DNA from: Stagnihabitans sp043738565 | Lineage (GTDB): Bacteria > Pseudomonadota > Alphaproteobacteria > Rhodobacterales > Rhodobacteraceae | DNA length: 14,137 bases | Direction: 5' to 3' | NCBI GenBank assembly: GCA_043738565.1 | Contig: JAYUGA010000143.1 | Coordinates: 1 to 14,137 of the forward strand | In this document: positions 6,542 to 13,071 of the stretch, in pieces | Layout: every line of letters starts with the position of its first letter | How positions within the stretch are numbered: the stretch's first letter is position 1 | Program-made: the position numbers and the translations under genes | The notes under the pieces: generated by a model | Database searches by the model: none | What the model was told of the DNA's origin: nothing | What the model saw: the letters and a program-made list of their open reading frames with translations, nothing else

Positions 6542-7954
6542 ATGATGAGCGCAGTCAGCGATGCTCTGAAACTGATCAAGAACGAGGAGGTCGAATATGT
6601 CGACATCCGCTTTACCGACCCCAAGGGCAAATTGCAGCACGTCACGCTGATCGCCGATCTGGTCGATGAGGACTTCTTCGAGGAAGGCTTCATGTTCGAC
6701 GGCTCTTCCATCCACGGCTGGAAGTCGATCGACCAGTCCGACATGAAACTGATGCCCGACGCCGCTTCGGTCTACATGGACCCGTTCTACGCCGAAAAGA
6801 CCCTCTGCGTGCATTGCAACGTGGTCGAGCCGGACACCAACGAAGCCTATGACCGTTGCCCGCGCCAGATCGCGCTGAAAGCCGAGGCCTACCTCAAATC
6901 CTCCGGCATCGGCGACGCCGCCTATTTCGGTCCCGAAGCTGAATTCTTCATCTTCGACGACGTGCGCTACCAGATTTCGCCGAACAAAGTGTCCTACCAG
7001 ATCGACGCCGAAGACGCCGCCTGGAACACCGATACCACGTTCGAAGGCGGCAACCTGGCGCACCGTCCCGGCTACAAGGGCGGCTATTTCCCGGTCAACC
7101 CGATGGACGCGGCGCATGATCTGCGCGGCGAAATGCTGTCCACGATGAAGCGGATGGGCATCAAGGTCGACAAGCATCACCACGAGGTGGCGACCGCCCA
7201 GCACGAACTTGGCATGGTCTTTGGCGGTCTGGTCGAACAGGCCGACAACATGCAGAAGTATAAGTATGTGATCCACAACGTGGCCGCCGCCTATGGCAAG
7301 ACCGTGACCTTCATGCCCAAGCCGATCAAGGGCGACAACGGCTCGGGCATGCACGTCAACATGTCGATCTGGAAGGGCGGCAAACCGATCTTCGCCGGCG
7401 ACAAATACGCCGACCTGAGCCAAGAGGCTTTGTGGTTCATCGGCGGCATCCTGCTCCATGCCAAGGCGCTGAACGCCATCACCAACCCGGCGACCAACAG
7501 CTACAAACGCCTGATCCCCGGCTTCGAGGCCCCGGTTCTGCGCGCCTATTCCGCCCGCAACCGGTCAGGCTGCGTCCGTATTCCGTGGACCGAATCGCCC
7601 AAAGCCAAACGGGTCGAGGCCCGCTTCCCCGATCCGGCAGCCAACCCCTATCTGGCGTTTGCCGCCCTGATGATGGCCGGGCTTGACGGCATCAGGAACA
7701 AGATCGACCCCGGCCCGGCCTCGGACAAGGATCTCTATGATCTGCCGCCCGAAGAACTGGCCGCGATCCCGACCGTCTGCGGTTCGCTGCGCGAGGCGTT
7801 GCAGGAACTGGAAAAGGACATGGACTTCCTCTGCGCGGGCGACGTTTTCACCCGCGACATGCTGGAGTCCTACATGGCGCTGAAGTGGGAAGAGGTTTAC
7901 GCCTTCGAACACACCCCGCACCCGATCGAGTATCAGATGTATTATTCCTGCTGA
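6542..7954 (+). CDS. glnA: Glutamine synthetase type I
   Basis: The 470-residue product is a full-length GS-I that makes glutamine from glutamate, ammonia and ATP as a cytoplasmic dodecamer. Visible motifs are MFDGSSIHGW (51-60), GPEAEFFIFDD (metal and glutamate site), the ATP-site segment KPIKGDNGSGMHVNMSIW, NPATNSYKRLIPGFEAP, the Arg-rich segment SARNRSGCVRIPW, and KDLYDLPPEE with the adenylylatable Tyr (residue 399 from the first Met). The Tyr and the neighbouring PII gene both imply control by GlnE adenylylation. Two consecutive ATGs exist (6542 and 6545); the second (MSAVSDALKL) is better spaced from AAGG and may be the real start. It is co-directional with glnB and followed by a strong terminator. 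Confidence 0.97.
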   Translation: MMSAVSDALKLIKNEEVEYVDIRFTDPKGKLQHVTLIADLVDEDFFEEGFMFDGSSIHGWKSIDQSDMKLMPDAASVYMDPFYAEKTLCVHCNVVEPDTNEAYDRCPRQIALKAEAYLKSSGIGDAAYFGPEAEFFIFDDVRYQISPNKVSYQIDAEDAAWNTDTTFEGGNLAHRPGYKGGYFPVNPMDAAHDLRGEMLSTMKRMGIKVDKHHHEVATAQHELGMVFGGLVEQADNMQKYKYVIHNVAAAYGKTVTFMPKPIKGDNGSGMHVNMSIWKGGKPIFAGDKYADLSQEALWFIGGILLHAKALNAITNPATNSYKRLIPGFEAPVLRAYSARNRSGCVRIPWTESPKAKRVEARFPDPAANPYLAFAALMMAGLDGIRNKIDPGPASDKDLYDLPPEELAAIPTVCGSLREALQELEKDMDFLCAGDVFTRDMLESYMALKWEEVYAFEHTPHPIEYQMYYSC

Positions 7955-7974
7955 GATCGGCGTGTCCGGACGAC

Positions 7975-8001
7975 AAAGGCCGCCTTCGGGCGGCCTTTTC
8001 C
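7975..8001 (+). terminator. Rho-independent terminator of glnBA
   Basis: A perfect 10-bp stem AAAGGCCGCC (7975-7984) / GGCGGCCTTT (7989-7998) with a TTCG tetraloop and trailing T residues, 20 nt past the glnA stop. Separates the nitrogen operon from the decayed genes beyond it. Confidence 0.92.
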
Positions 8002-8009
8002 TTGGCATT

Positions 8010-8040
8010 CACCCATGGCGCCAGAATATCTGGATGGGTG
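8010..8040. repeat. Nested inverted repeat after glnA
   Basis: CACCCAT (8010-8016) is the reverse complement of ATGGGTG (8034-8040). Directly inside, CCAGA (8021-8025) pairs with TCTGG (8029-8033) around ATA, leaving a 4-nt bulge (GGCG) on one side only. The T-run expected of a terminator is absent. It lies about 70 nt upstream of the ester-cyclase pseudogene, so it could be an operator or a 5'-UTR hairpin of that former unit. Confidence 0.5.
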
Positions 8041-8112
8041 GGGGGATTGCCGGATGCGGCGGCACCGGATCACCGGCAGGATCGGCTCATCTGACAACAA
8101 GGGAGACTTCAG

Positions 8113-8531
8113 ACGAGCACCGAAACCAACAAACAAACCGCCCGCAAGATGTTTGAAAGCATCGACAAGGGCGATGGTGCCGGATGGCAGGCGCTGCTCG
8201 CGCCCGGCTTCGCAGCACATATGGCCGGCAACGACCACAGCATGAATGCCGAGGAGTTCAACGGCATGGCACAAATGTTTGCGACCAGCTTCGCCAATGG
8301 CCGCCATATCATCGAAAGCCAGGTGGCGAGGGCGACTGCGTCGAGACGCGCATGGTCTGGACGGCGCTGCATGTCGGCGACTTCAACGGCATTCGCGCCA
8401 GCCAGCGGCCGGCCAGGCTGGAAGCGGTGACGTTTGATCGCTTCGTGGGTGGCAAGATCACCGAACACCGGGCCGTCGTTGACGTCATGTCGCTGATGAT
8501 GCAGATCGGTGCCATTCCGGCAGTGGCCTGA
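8113..8531 (+). pseudogene. SnoaL-like / ester cyclase family pseudogene
   Basis: Joining two frames gives a protein of about 140 residues of the SnoaL-like (ester cyclase) type. The first part, in frame with 8113, reads TSTETNKQTARKMFESIDKGDGAG... and runs through MAGNDHSMNAEEFNGMAQMF to about 8325. The second, shifted by one base, continues EGDCVETRMVWTALHVGDFNGI and ends VVDVMSLMMQIGAIPAVA at 8531. One missing G in GTGGCGAGGG near 8320-8327 explains the shift. The codon where a start is expected, 7 nt after GGGAG at 8101-8105, is ACG rather than ATG; the remaining ATG at 8149 would drop 12 residues. Two independent lesions make loss of function likely, though a sequencing error for the frameshift and rare ACG initiation cannot be excluded. 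The family fold is a small alpha+beta barrel; the substrate is unknown. Overlaps the following regulator relic. Confidence 0.72.
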
Positions 8532-9500
8532 GGACCGCGCAACGCCCGACGCCTTATCTGAAAGGGGCTGGCCGGAGGGCACCGGGGACACTGCGCGCCT
8601 GCGCTTGGCGGAAGTGCTGACCTCGCTGTCGCTGGCGATCGATCTTGGCGTTGGAATGCCGATGCAGACCGTGCTGCGGACGGCGCTGATTGCGGTGCGT
8701 CTGGCGCGGGCGGGTGGGCTGGACCAGGCAGATGTCGGGGCAGCCTATTATCTGGCGTTCCTGCGCTTCGTCGGCTGCACCACCACATCACACGAGACAT
8801 CCTTCCGCGTCGGCGATGAACTGGCGATGGGCGACCTTCTGGTGATGACGGACCCGGAGGTCATGCCGGAAATGACGCGTATCCTCGGGCTCGCCAAAAC
8901 CGCAGCCGAGGCGCAGGTGGCGGTCCGTAACGCCTTCGCGACCTTTGCCGCAAGGCTGTTTGCCGACAACCGCCGCGCCCATTGCGAAGCCGCCCGGCTG
9001 ATCGCCGCCCGGCTGGGTCTGGGGCAGCGGGTGCTGGACGGGCTGGCCCATGCCTACCAGCGCTGGGACGGCCAAAGCCCGCAACGGCTGGCGGCGGGCG
9101 CGGCGATCAACCTGCCGATGCGCGTCGTGCAGGTGGCCCAACTGGCCGCCTATGACTGCACCAGCCACAGCCCGGTCGAAATTGCCGCCCGCGCCCGTGT
9201 CCGCGCCGACAATCAACTGGACCCAACCTTCGCGGCACTTCTGGCCGAAGACCCGCGGCATTTCCTTGCCGGGCTGGACACTGCCGACCTGACGCAGTCC
9301 GTGCTGGCGGCAGAACCGGGCGGCCCGGTCTGGCTGACCGGTGATGCCATCGACACCGCGCTGAGTGCCATCGCCGATTTCACCGACTTCAAATCGCCAC
9401 ACATGCTGGGCCATTCGCGCCGTGTCGCCACCGTGGCCGCTGCAGCGGCGAGGGCTGCGAGCATGCGGCACTTTACGCGCTGGAGAACGGATTGCTTTGA
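8509..9500 (+). pseudogene. HD-domain / LuxR-type regulator with internal deletion
   Basis: The frame reads RLRLAEVLTSLSLAIDLGVGMPMQT..., typical of HD phosphohydrolases with a C-terminal LuxR HTH. It continues well conserved to SPHMLGHSRRVATVAAAAARAA (ends about 9458), which is only the first helix of the HD domain. The rest of that domain and nearly all of the HTH are gone. In a different frame the next codons read EHAALYALENGLL and stop at 9498-9500, which matches the last residues of LuxR-type HTH domains. The open frame of the first part runs on to 9618 with meaningless sequence. The in-frame GTG at 8509 overlaps the cyclase relic; the site GGAGG at 8574-8578 instead points to codon 8584, now GGG, perhaps a mutated GTG. 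Codons before the junction look normal, so the decay is recent. I infer that roughly 150-200 residues are missing. Confidence 0.7.
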
Positions 9501-9510
9501 GAATACCCGG

Positions 9511-9600
9511 CTCCCGAAGAACTGGCCGCGCTCCCCACGGTCTGCGCCAAGCGTCGGCAGAGTTGGAAATGGACATGGTGTCTGTCTGGCGACAAAACCG
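9511..9600 (+). pseudogene. Relic of a second glutamine synthetase
   Basis: Just after the HTH stop, 9513-9578 aligns with glnA 7748-7823. The first 18 nt (cccgaagaactggccgcg) are identical. By eye I count 54 of 66 matches plus one 10-nt gap. Translated, it gives PEELAALPTV, then after the gap LRQASAELEMDM, against PEELAAIPTV and LREALQELEKDM in GlnA, the segment just past the adenylylation Tyr. The gap corresponds to one copy of a CTGCG direct repeat in the intact gene, as expected of slippage. Similarity may continue weakly to about 9600. No other part of GS is visible nearby. The differences include silent changes, so this is a diverged copy or homologue, not a fresh duplication of the neighbouring gene. 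Confidence 0.65.
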
Positions 9601-9630
9601 GTATCCCCTTTGGTCTGACACGTTTTAGTC

Positions 9631-9648
9631 CTGCCGATCCCTCGGCAG
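9631..9648. repeat. Perfect 7-bp hairpin CTGCCGA/TCGGCAG
   Basis: CTGCCGA (9631-9637) and TCGGCAG (9642-9648) flank TCCC. There is no T-run on either strand directly after it. It lies between the glutamine synthetase relic and the protease terminator and might be part of a bipartite transcription end. Confidence 0.55.
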
Positions 9649-9656
9649 CACTACCC

Positions 9657-9676
9657 AAAAGGCGCCTCCGGGCACC
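9657..9676 (-). terminator. Probable Rho-independent terminator of the protease gene
   Basis: On the minus strand GGTGCC pairs with GGCGCC (one G-U pair) around a CGGA loop and is followed by TTTT, starting 4 nt past the protease stop codon. The stem is 6 bp, so efficiency may be moderate. Confidence 0.6.
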
Positions 9677-9680
9677 CGTT

Positions 9681-10418
9681 TCATTTTTCGATCAGCGCCC
9701 GCAACTCGGTCAGATGCGGGGCTACCGACACCACAAAGGCAAGCGCCGATCCGCCCCCGGTGCTGCGCGATGACACGCTGGCCACCAGCTTTGGCGGATC
9801 AGCCGGGCTCTGCTGCAACAGCACCGCTGCCCCCGACAGACCCGGGATCACATCACATGTCACTGCTGTCACCCCCGCCACGCTCGCAACCGCCCTGCAG
9901 CCTGCGCGGACCGTTGCCGCCTCCGGCCCGCCCCGCTCATAGCCCACGATATCGGCAAGATCGCCAACCGGCGCGGGCCAGTCCACAACCTGTAACGGCA
10001 CCGCCTCTTGCGGGCTGACCGGCGCATCCAGTTCAAGTAAGGCAATATCGGTGGCCAGCCCGGCAATCCCCGCCGTCTGCTCCGCAGCGGTGTAACCCGG
10101 CGGAAACGCCACCGCCCTGACCCCGCGCACCGCGGCGCTGCCAGCCGCCGTCTGACCCAGAACCAATTGGAAATCCTCTGGCGCGACCCGCTGGCCGGTG
10201 GTCCGGTTGACCACGCAATGCGCCGCGGTGATCGCTTCGTGATCGGAAATCAGCGCCGCCGAACAGGCCCGGTGGCCGCCCGCATTCAGCGCTCCAACCG
10301 CGCGCCAGCGCGCCGCCGCTGCCTCGCTGATCACCTCGCCGCCCGCCGCCGCGGGGTGCGGCCAGACCAGAACCAGCATCACCGCCAGCGTCCGGCCCCA
10401 TTGTCCTCCCCTGTCCAT
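9681..10418 (-). CDS. Secreted trypsin-like serine protease (S1 family)
   Basis: The 245-residue product starts MDRGGQWGRTLAVMLVLVWPHPAAA, a Sec signal peptide with a likely cut after AAA (about residue 25), so it is periplasmic or exported. The catalytic triad of family S1 is in place: His67 in ITAAHC, Asp124 in ATDIALLELD, Ser195 in PGLSGAAV. The serine motif is GLSGA rather than the usual GDSGG, as seen in many bacterial trypsin-like proteases. Cys52-Cys68 and Cys174-Cys188 are placed as classical disulfides. There is no PDZ domain or membrane anchor. The start is set by GGAGG a few bases before the ATG at 10418; the frame stays open 770 nt further upstream, but that overlaps the divergent gene and lacks protein-like sequence. 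Its substrate is unknown. Confidence 0.86.
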   Translation of the reverse strand: MDRGGQWGRTLAVMLVLVWPHPAAAGGEVISEAAAARWRAVGALNAGGHRACSAALISDHEAITAAHCVVNRTTGQRVAPEDFQLVLGQTAAGSAAVRGVRAVAFPPGYTAAEQTAGIAGLATDIALLELDAPVSPQEAVPLQVVDWPAPVGDLADIVGYERGGPEAATVRAGCRAVASVAGVTAVTCDVIPGLSGAAVLLQQSPADPPKLVASVSSRSTGGGSALAFVVSVAPHLTELRALIEK

Positions 10419-10574
10419 GCCACCTCCGGGTTCCCAACCCGCAGCTATGACCCTGCCCCGCAACCTGTCAACGTCCCGTACCCGTGCCGACGCCCGCCAC
10501 CGCGCGGCCATGCTCCTGCCGCGCGGTAGCCACGTTTGCGGCGATACTGCCCATATTGCAGCGGAGCGCCCTTC
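10419..10574. promoter_or_regulatory. Divergent promoter region with paired CCGCGCGG palindromes
   Basis: This segment separates the protease gene from the gene at 10575. It carries two copies of the self-complementary octamer CCGCGCGG (10500-10507 and 10519-10526), 19 bp start to start. Together they can also form a 9-bp hairpin (ACCGCGCGG with CCGCGCGGT, 11-nt loop). No T-run follows, so a terminator is unlikely; a regulator site or mRNA hairpin is possible. I cannot place promoter hexamers with confidence. Confidence 0.4.
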
Positions 10575-11336
10575 ATGCCCATTCCCCAACCCGGTCCAGA
10601 TTCTCGCCCCCCCGGCCCGTCCGGGACAGATCCGCAAGCCCGCCCGAAGATCTGGGTCGAGGGACGGCAGCAGCCGAAATTCGACATCCGCGCCTGGGCC
10701 AGGGTCAGCCTGAGCCTCAGCCGCCGCAATCTGGGTCCGCGGATGGATGCGGCGGCCGCCCGCATCCAGCGCTTCGGCCAATCCGTGCTGGACGGCAACC
10801 ACCGACCCGACCTGAACTGGATAGGACGTGCCCAAAAGGCGGTGCCGTCGCACCAATCGGTCGGCGCCGCTGTGACCGGTGCCGCCCGGCTTCTGGCCGA
10901 GGCGCGGGAAATCGTGCTGCCCGCAGACATCCCCGAAGAACCCATCGCCTACCCCAACCTGATCCGCGCGGATTTCGCCCCCCGCCGCCCAGGCCCGGTC
11001 CGCATCTCGCGTCCGCGTCTGGCCGCCCTTGCAACGCCGCCGTCCGTCAAAGGCGACGAGCCGGCCCTGCGGGCAATCCGGGCGCTGATCAACGAGGGCG
11101 CCGCTGGTCAAACCCTTCGCGCCTCCTCCCCGAAAACCGCGGGTCCCGGTCCGGAACCGCAGCCGCCAGTTGCGCCCGGTCTGGCGCAAAGGCTGCGCCG
11201 CGCGGCCCTCGGCCTGATCTGGCGCGGCGCAGTCGTTTCATTGGCCTGGTTCTTGACCGGGCTATGTTTGCCCTATGGCTGCGTCAAGGCCGCGCTCGTC
11301 CACTTGGACGGCGGCGATCTGCGCGACTGGACCTGA
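10575..11336 (+). CDS. Unrecognised protein with one C-terminal membrane segment
   Basis: I do not recognise this 253-residue product. It starts MPIPQPGPDSRPPGPSG, a Pro-rich disordered lead, followed by a basic region with KFDIRAWARVSLSLSRRNL and LNWIGRAQKAVPSH. A second Pro/Ala-rich stretch lies around residues 190-205, and a single hydrophobic segment at about 218-238 (GAVVSLAWFLTGLCLPYGCV) precedes a short polar tail, DGGDLRDWT. This suggests a tail-anchored, mostly cytoplasmic protein. The ATG at 10575 is chosen because GGAG stands 9 nt before it; the frame is open to 10536. It is divergent from the protease. Base composition matches the neighbours. The next gene on the same strand is also unrecognised and also ends in hydrophobic segments, so the two may be functionally linked, which is inference only. 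Confidence 0.72.
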   Translation: MPIPQPGPDSRPPGPSGTDPQARPKIWVEGRQQPKFDIRAWARVSLSLSRRNLGPRMDAAAARIQRFGQSVLDGNHRPDLNWIGRAQKAVPSHQSVGAAVTGAARLLAEAREIVLPADIPEEPIAYPNLIRADFAPRRPGPVRISRPRLAALATPPSVKGDEPALRAIRALINEGAAGQTLRASSPKTAGPGPEPQPPVAPGLAQRLRRAALGLIWRGAVVSLAWFLTGLCLPYGCVKAALVHLDGGDLRDWT

Positions 11337-11360
11337 CCCGCGCCCAAGACCGCGTTCAGC

Positions 11361-11381
11361 AAGCCCAAAGAAGGCTTTCTT
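11361..11381 (+). terminator. Weak hairpin terminator candidate
   Basis: AAGCC (11361-11365) pairs with GGCTT (11373-11377) and is followed by TCTTC, 25 nt after the stop of the preceding gene. The stem is only 5 bp, so the call is tentative. Confidence 0.3.
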
Positions 11382-11387
11382 CACCTC

Positions 11388-11419
11388 CGCCCCAATCGAC
11401 CGCCCCAATCGACCGCCCC
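11388..11419. repeat. 13-bp tandem repeat, about 2.5 copies
   Basis: The unit CGCCCCAATCGAC occurs at 11388-11400 and 11401-11413, followed by a partial CGCCCC. The copies are identical. The rest of the intergenic stretch 11337-11623 (287 nt) has an AT-richer part around 11538-11565 that may hold the promoter of the next gene, but I cannot define its boxes. No small gene is evident. Confidence 0.7.
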
Positions 11420-11623
11420 GGTCGCCCTCGACGAAAGCCCTCCGGCTTGCGGAGCGGTTCGCCCACCACGCGATTGCGAAACAAATACGGCTTCCCCCGG
11501 CCTTTGTCTTTGTGGCGGAAACGCAGCAAAGCGCTTGGTTAATTTCTTGTAAAAACCGCAGTTGTTTCCAGTTCCGCCCACAATCATTGGGCATTGTTGC
11601 GTAATCCGAGCAGGAGAACCGCG

Positions 11624-12565
11624 ATGATGACCCTCGATCTGACTACAATTGCCCAGCTTCTTTATCCAACCCAGCAGGCGCTGGACTTTGCACGGATTGT
11701 GGCAGAACTGGAGACCGTCCTGTCCCGCCTGCGGGGCGAGGCCGTGCAGATTACCTGGGATTGCGATGATCTGGTCTATTTCGACATGCCGGAAACCCGT
11801 ATCCTGCTGGGGTGGAGCGAACTTGCCGCACCTCAACTCGAGGGCTGTCTGACGGTTTCGGTAGGGCCGGGGCCGCACTCCGCCCTGCGCACCCTGGACA
11901 GTGAACATGATGTCCTGTGCAGCCGTCTGGTCGAACGCATCCAGAACCGCTTCCCACCGCTGGCGGTGATCTGGCGTCAGGTCGAAGGCGCGATCAGCGC
12001 GGAACTGGTCGATGACCTGATCGAAACCTTGCCGGACCTGAGCGGGGTCCTGCCCCCGGTGGAAAGCATCGTCGAGGCGGTTTTGAAGACCGACCGGACC
12101 AAGGCCAAGCAACCCCTGCGGTCGCCCGAGATGGACCTGCCGCACCGGGTCACGGCGCCGGTACACCGCAAAGCCCGACCCGCCAAAATCCCGACGCCCG
12201 AAAGCCCTGCCGCCGCACCCAGCCCCGCGCCGGCGGCCGTGCTGGTTGCCAATGACCTGCCCGACCTGCCGTTGCCGCATGACGCCGAACTGGCCCGGCT
12301 GCGCCTGGCGCTGTATGCGCCACTGCCTGACGCGGCTCTGTTGGTGCCGCAATACTCCACCCAGATGCGTCTGGCGGCACATTGCCTGAACGCGACCCTG
12401 ATCCTGGTCTGGTCGCCCTTGGGGGCCGCGGTGATGACCTATTCGATCCTGAAGGGAGAAGACATGCGCCTGTCAGCGCGGCTGATGGCGGTCAGCGGAA
12501 CCCTGTTTGCGCTGGCCCATTCCCCGATCGGCCAGACCGTCGCCGCGATGGCCGGGGGCATTTGA
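11624..12565 (+). CDS. Unrecognised protein, N-terminal domain, Pro/Ala linker, hydrophobic C-terminus
   Basis: I do not recognise this 313-residue product. Residues 1-155 look like a folded domain (TLDLTTIAQLLYPTQQALDF, ITWDCDDLVYFDMPETRILLGW, LDSEHDVLCSRLVERIQNRFPPLAVIWRQ), with a compact cluster of acidic and aromatic residues around 46-55. A Pro/Ala/Lys linker covers about 176-206. The C-terminal part contains LNATLILVWSPLGAAVMTYSIL (255-276), hydrophobic enough to cross or enter the membrane, and a second weaker segment, LMAVSGTLFALAHSPIGQTVAAM (287-309). The ATG at 11624 follows AGGAG by 7 nt; a second ATG is at 11627. It sits behind another unrecognised gene with a C-terminal hydrophobic segment, and its 3' end faces the DUF3445 relic 58 nt away. 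Confidence 0.75.
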   Translation: MMTLDLTTIAQLLYPTQQALDFARIVAELETVLSRLRGEAVQITWDCDDLVYFDMPETRILLGWSELAAPQLEGCLTVSVGPGPHSALRTLDSEHDVLCSRLVERIQNRFPPLAVIWRQVEGAISAELVDDLIETLPDLSGVLPPVESIVEAVLKTDRTKAKQPLRSPEMDLPHRVTAPVHRKARPAKIPTPESPAAAPSPAPAAVLVANDLPDLPLPHDAELARLRLALYAPLPDAALLVPQYSTQMRLAAHCLNATLILVWSPLGAAVMTYSILKGEDMRLSARLMAVSGTLFALAHSPIGQTVAAMAGGI

Positions 12566-12623
12566 ACCGCCGTCTGCGCCGAACCGGCCGCTCCTCAGGC
12601 CCAGGCGGGCTTTCCTCGCCGCC

Positions 12624-12973
12624 CTAAAGCCGCGCCAACGCCCGCCCTGACCGCTCGGCAGGGCTCAGCGTCGCCAGTGGCACCGCCACCCCATCGGGCC
12701 GCACCACCGAACCATCCGCAATCCGCTGTCCCGCCGCCGCCCCCTGCCGCGCCGGCACCGGATCATGCAATTCCGCCGCCGCAGCCCACCCCTCCGGCCG
12801 CAGCCCCGGCACCACCTCCGCCAGCGCCGCAAGCAACCGAACCCGCTCTGCCATCCGCCCGGCATCGGCGTCACCGACCCGCAGCCAGTCCTCGCCCGCC
12901 AGCGGCAATACCCCCGGCAACCGCGCGGTGCGCGGGGGTCCATCCAGGGCGCGAAGGGCAGGCGAGATTGCAC
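12624..12973 (-). pseudogene. DUF3445 (heme-dependent oxidative N-demethylase-like) N-terminal relic
   Basis: On the minus strand two frames together spell the N-terminus of a DUF3445 protein. From GTG at 12973 the first frame reads VQSRLPFAPWMDPR. Then, after a shift near 12935, the second frame gives TARLPGVLPLAGEDWLRV, DADAGRMAERVRLL and VRPDGVAVPLATLSPAE, ending ALARL at a TAG (12626-12624). Full members continue with a conserved VQEDLC segment and some 150-200 further residues; nothing like this is found in any frame before the convergent gene ends at 12565. One lost base in the CCCCC run at the shift would restore the frame. So the gene is both frameshifted and truncated. Known members are heme proteins that oxidatively demethylate small amines, some in the dimethylamine pathway of marine bacteria. 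The assignment rests on remembered family sequence. Confidence 0.6.
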
Positions 12974-13034
12974 GCACACGGTCGTGGCTCTATTTCCGAC
13001 ACCCCCCCCGTCGCCGCCAGCAAAGCCCGCCCGC

Positions 13035-13054
13035 GTCAGCTTTCCCATTCTGAC
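13035..13054. promoter_or_regulatory. Inverted repeat upstream of dddP
   Basis: GTCAG (13035-13039) and CTGAC (13050-13054) form an inverted pair with a 10-bp spacer, ending about 5 nt before the dddP ribosome-binding site. The position would suit a repressor operator, but arms of 5 bp arise by chance. The 98-nt region also contains an 8-C run near 13002. Confidence 0.3.
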
Positions 13055-13071
13055 CCAAGAAGGAGAGCCAG

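Noticed and set aside
6053..7459. Open frame of 468 codons on the minus strand opposite glnB and glnA
   Set aside because: Produced by the codon bias of two real genes on the other strand.
10419..11189. N-terminal extension of the protease to a 502-residue protein
   Set aside because: The added part is antisense to the divergent gene at 10575; a signal peptide and GGAGG site fix the start at 10418.
11545..11565. Possible CtrA site (TTAA-N7-TAAA) upstream of the gene at 11624
   Set aside because: The second half deviates from TTAA and a single near-match in an AT-richer patch is not enough.
12590..12616. Terminator for the gene ending at 12565 (GCCC-AGGC-GGGC-TTT)
   Set aside because: The stem is only 4 bp and the T-run only 3; too weak to call.
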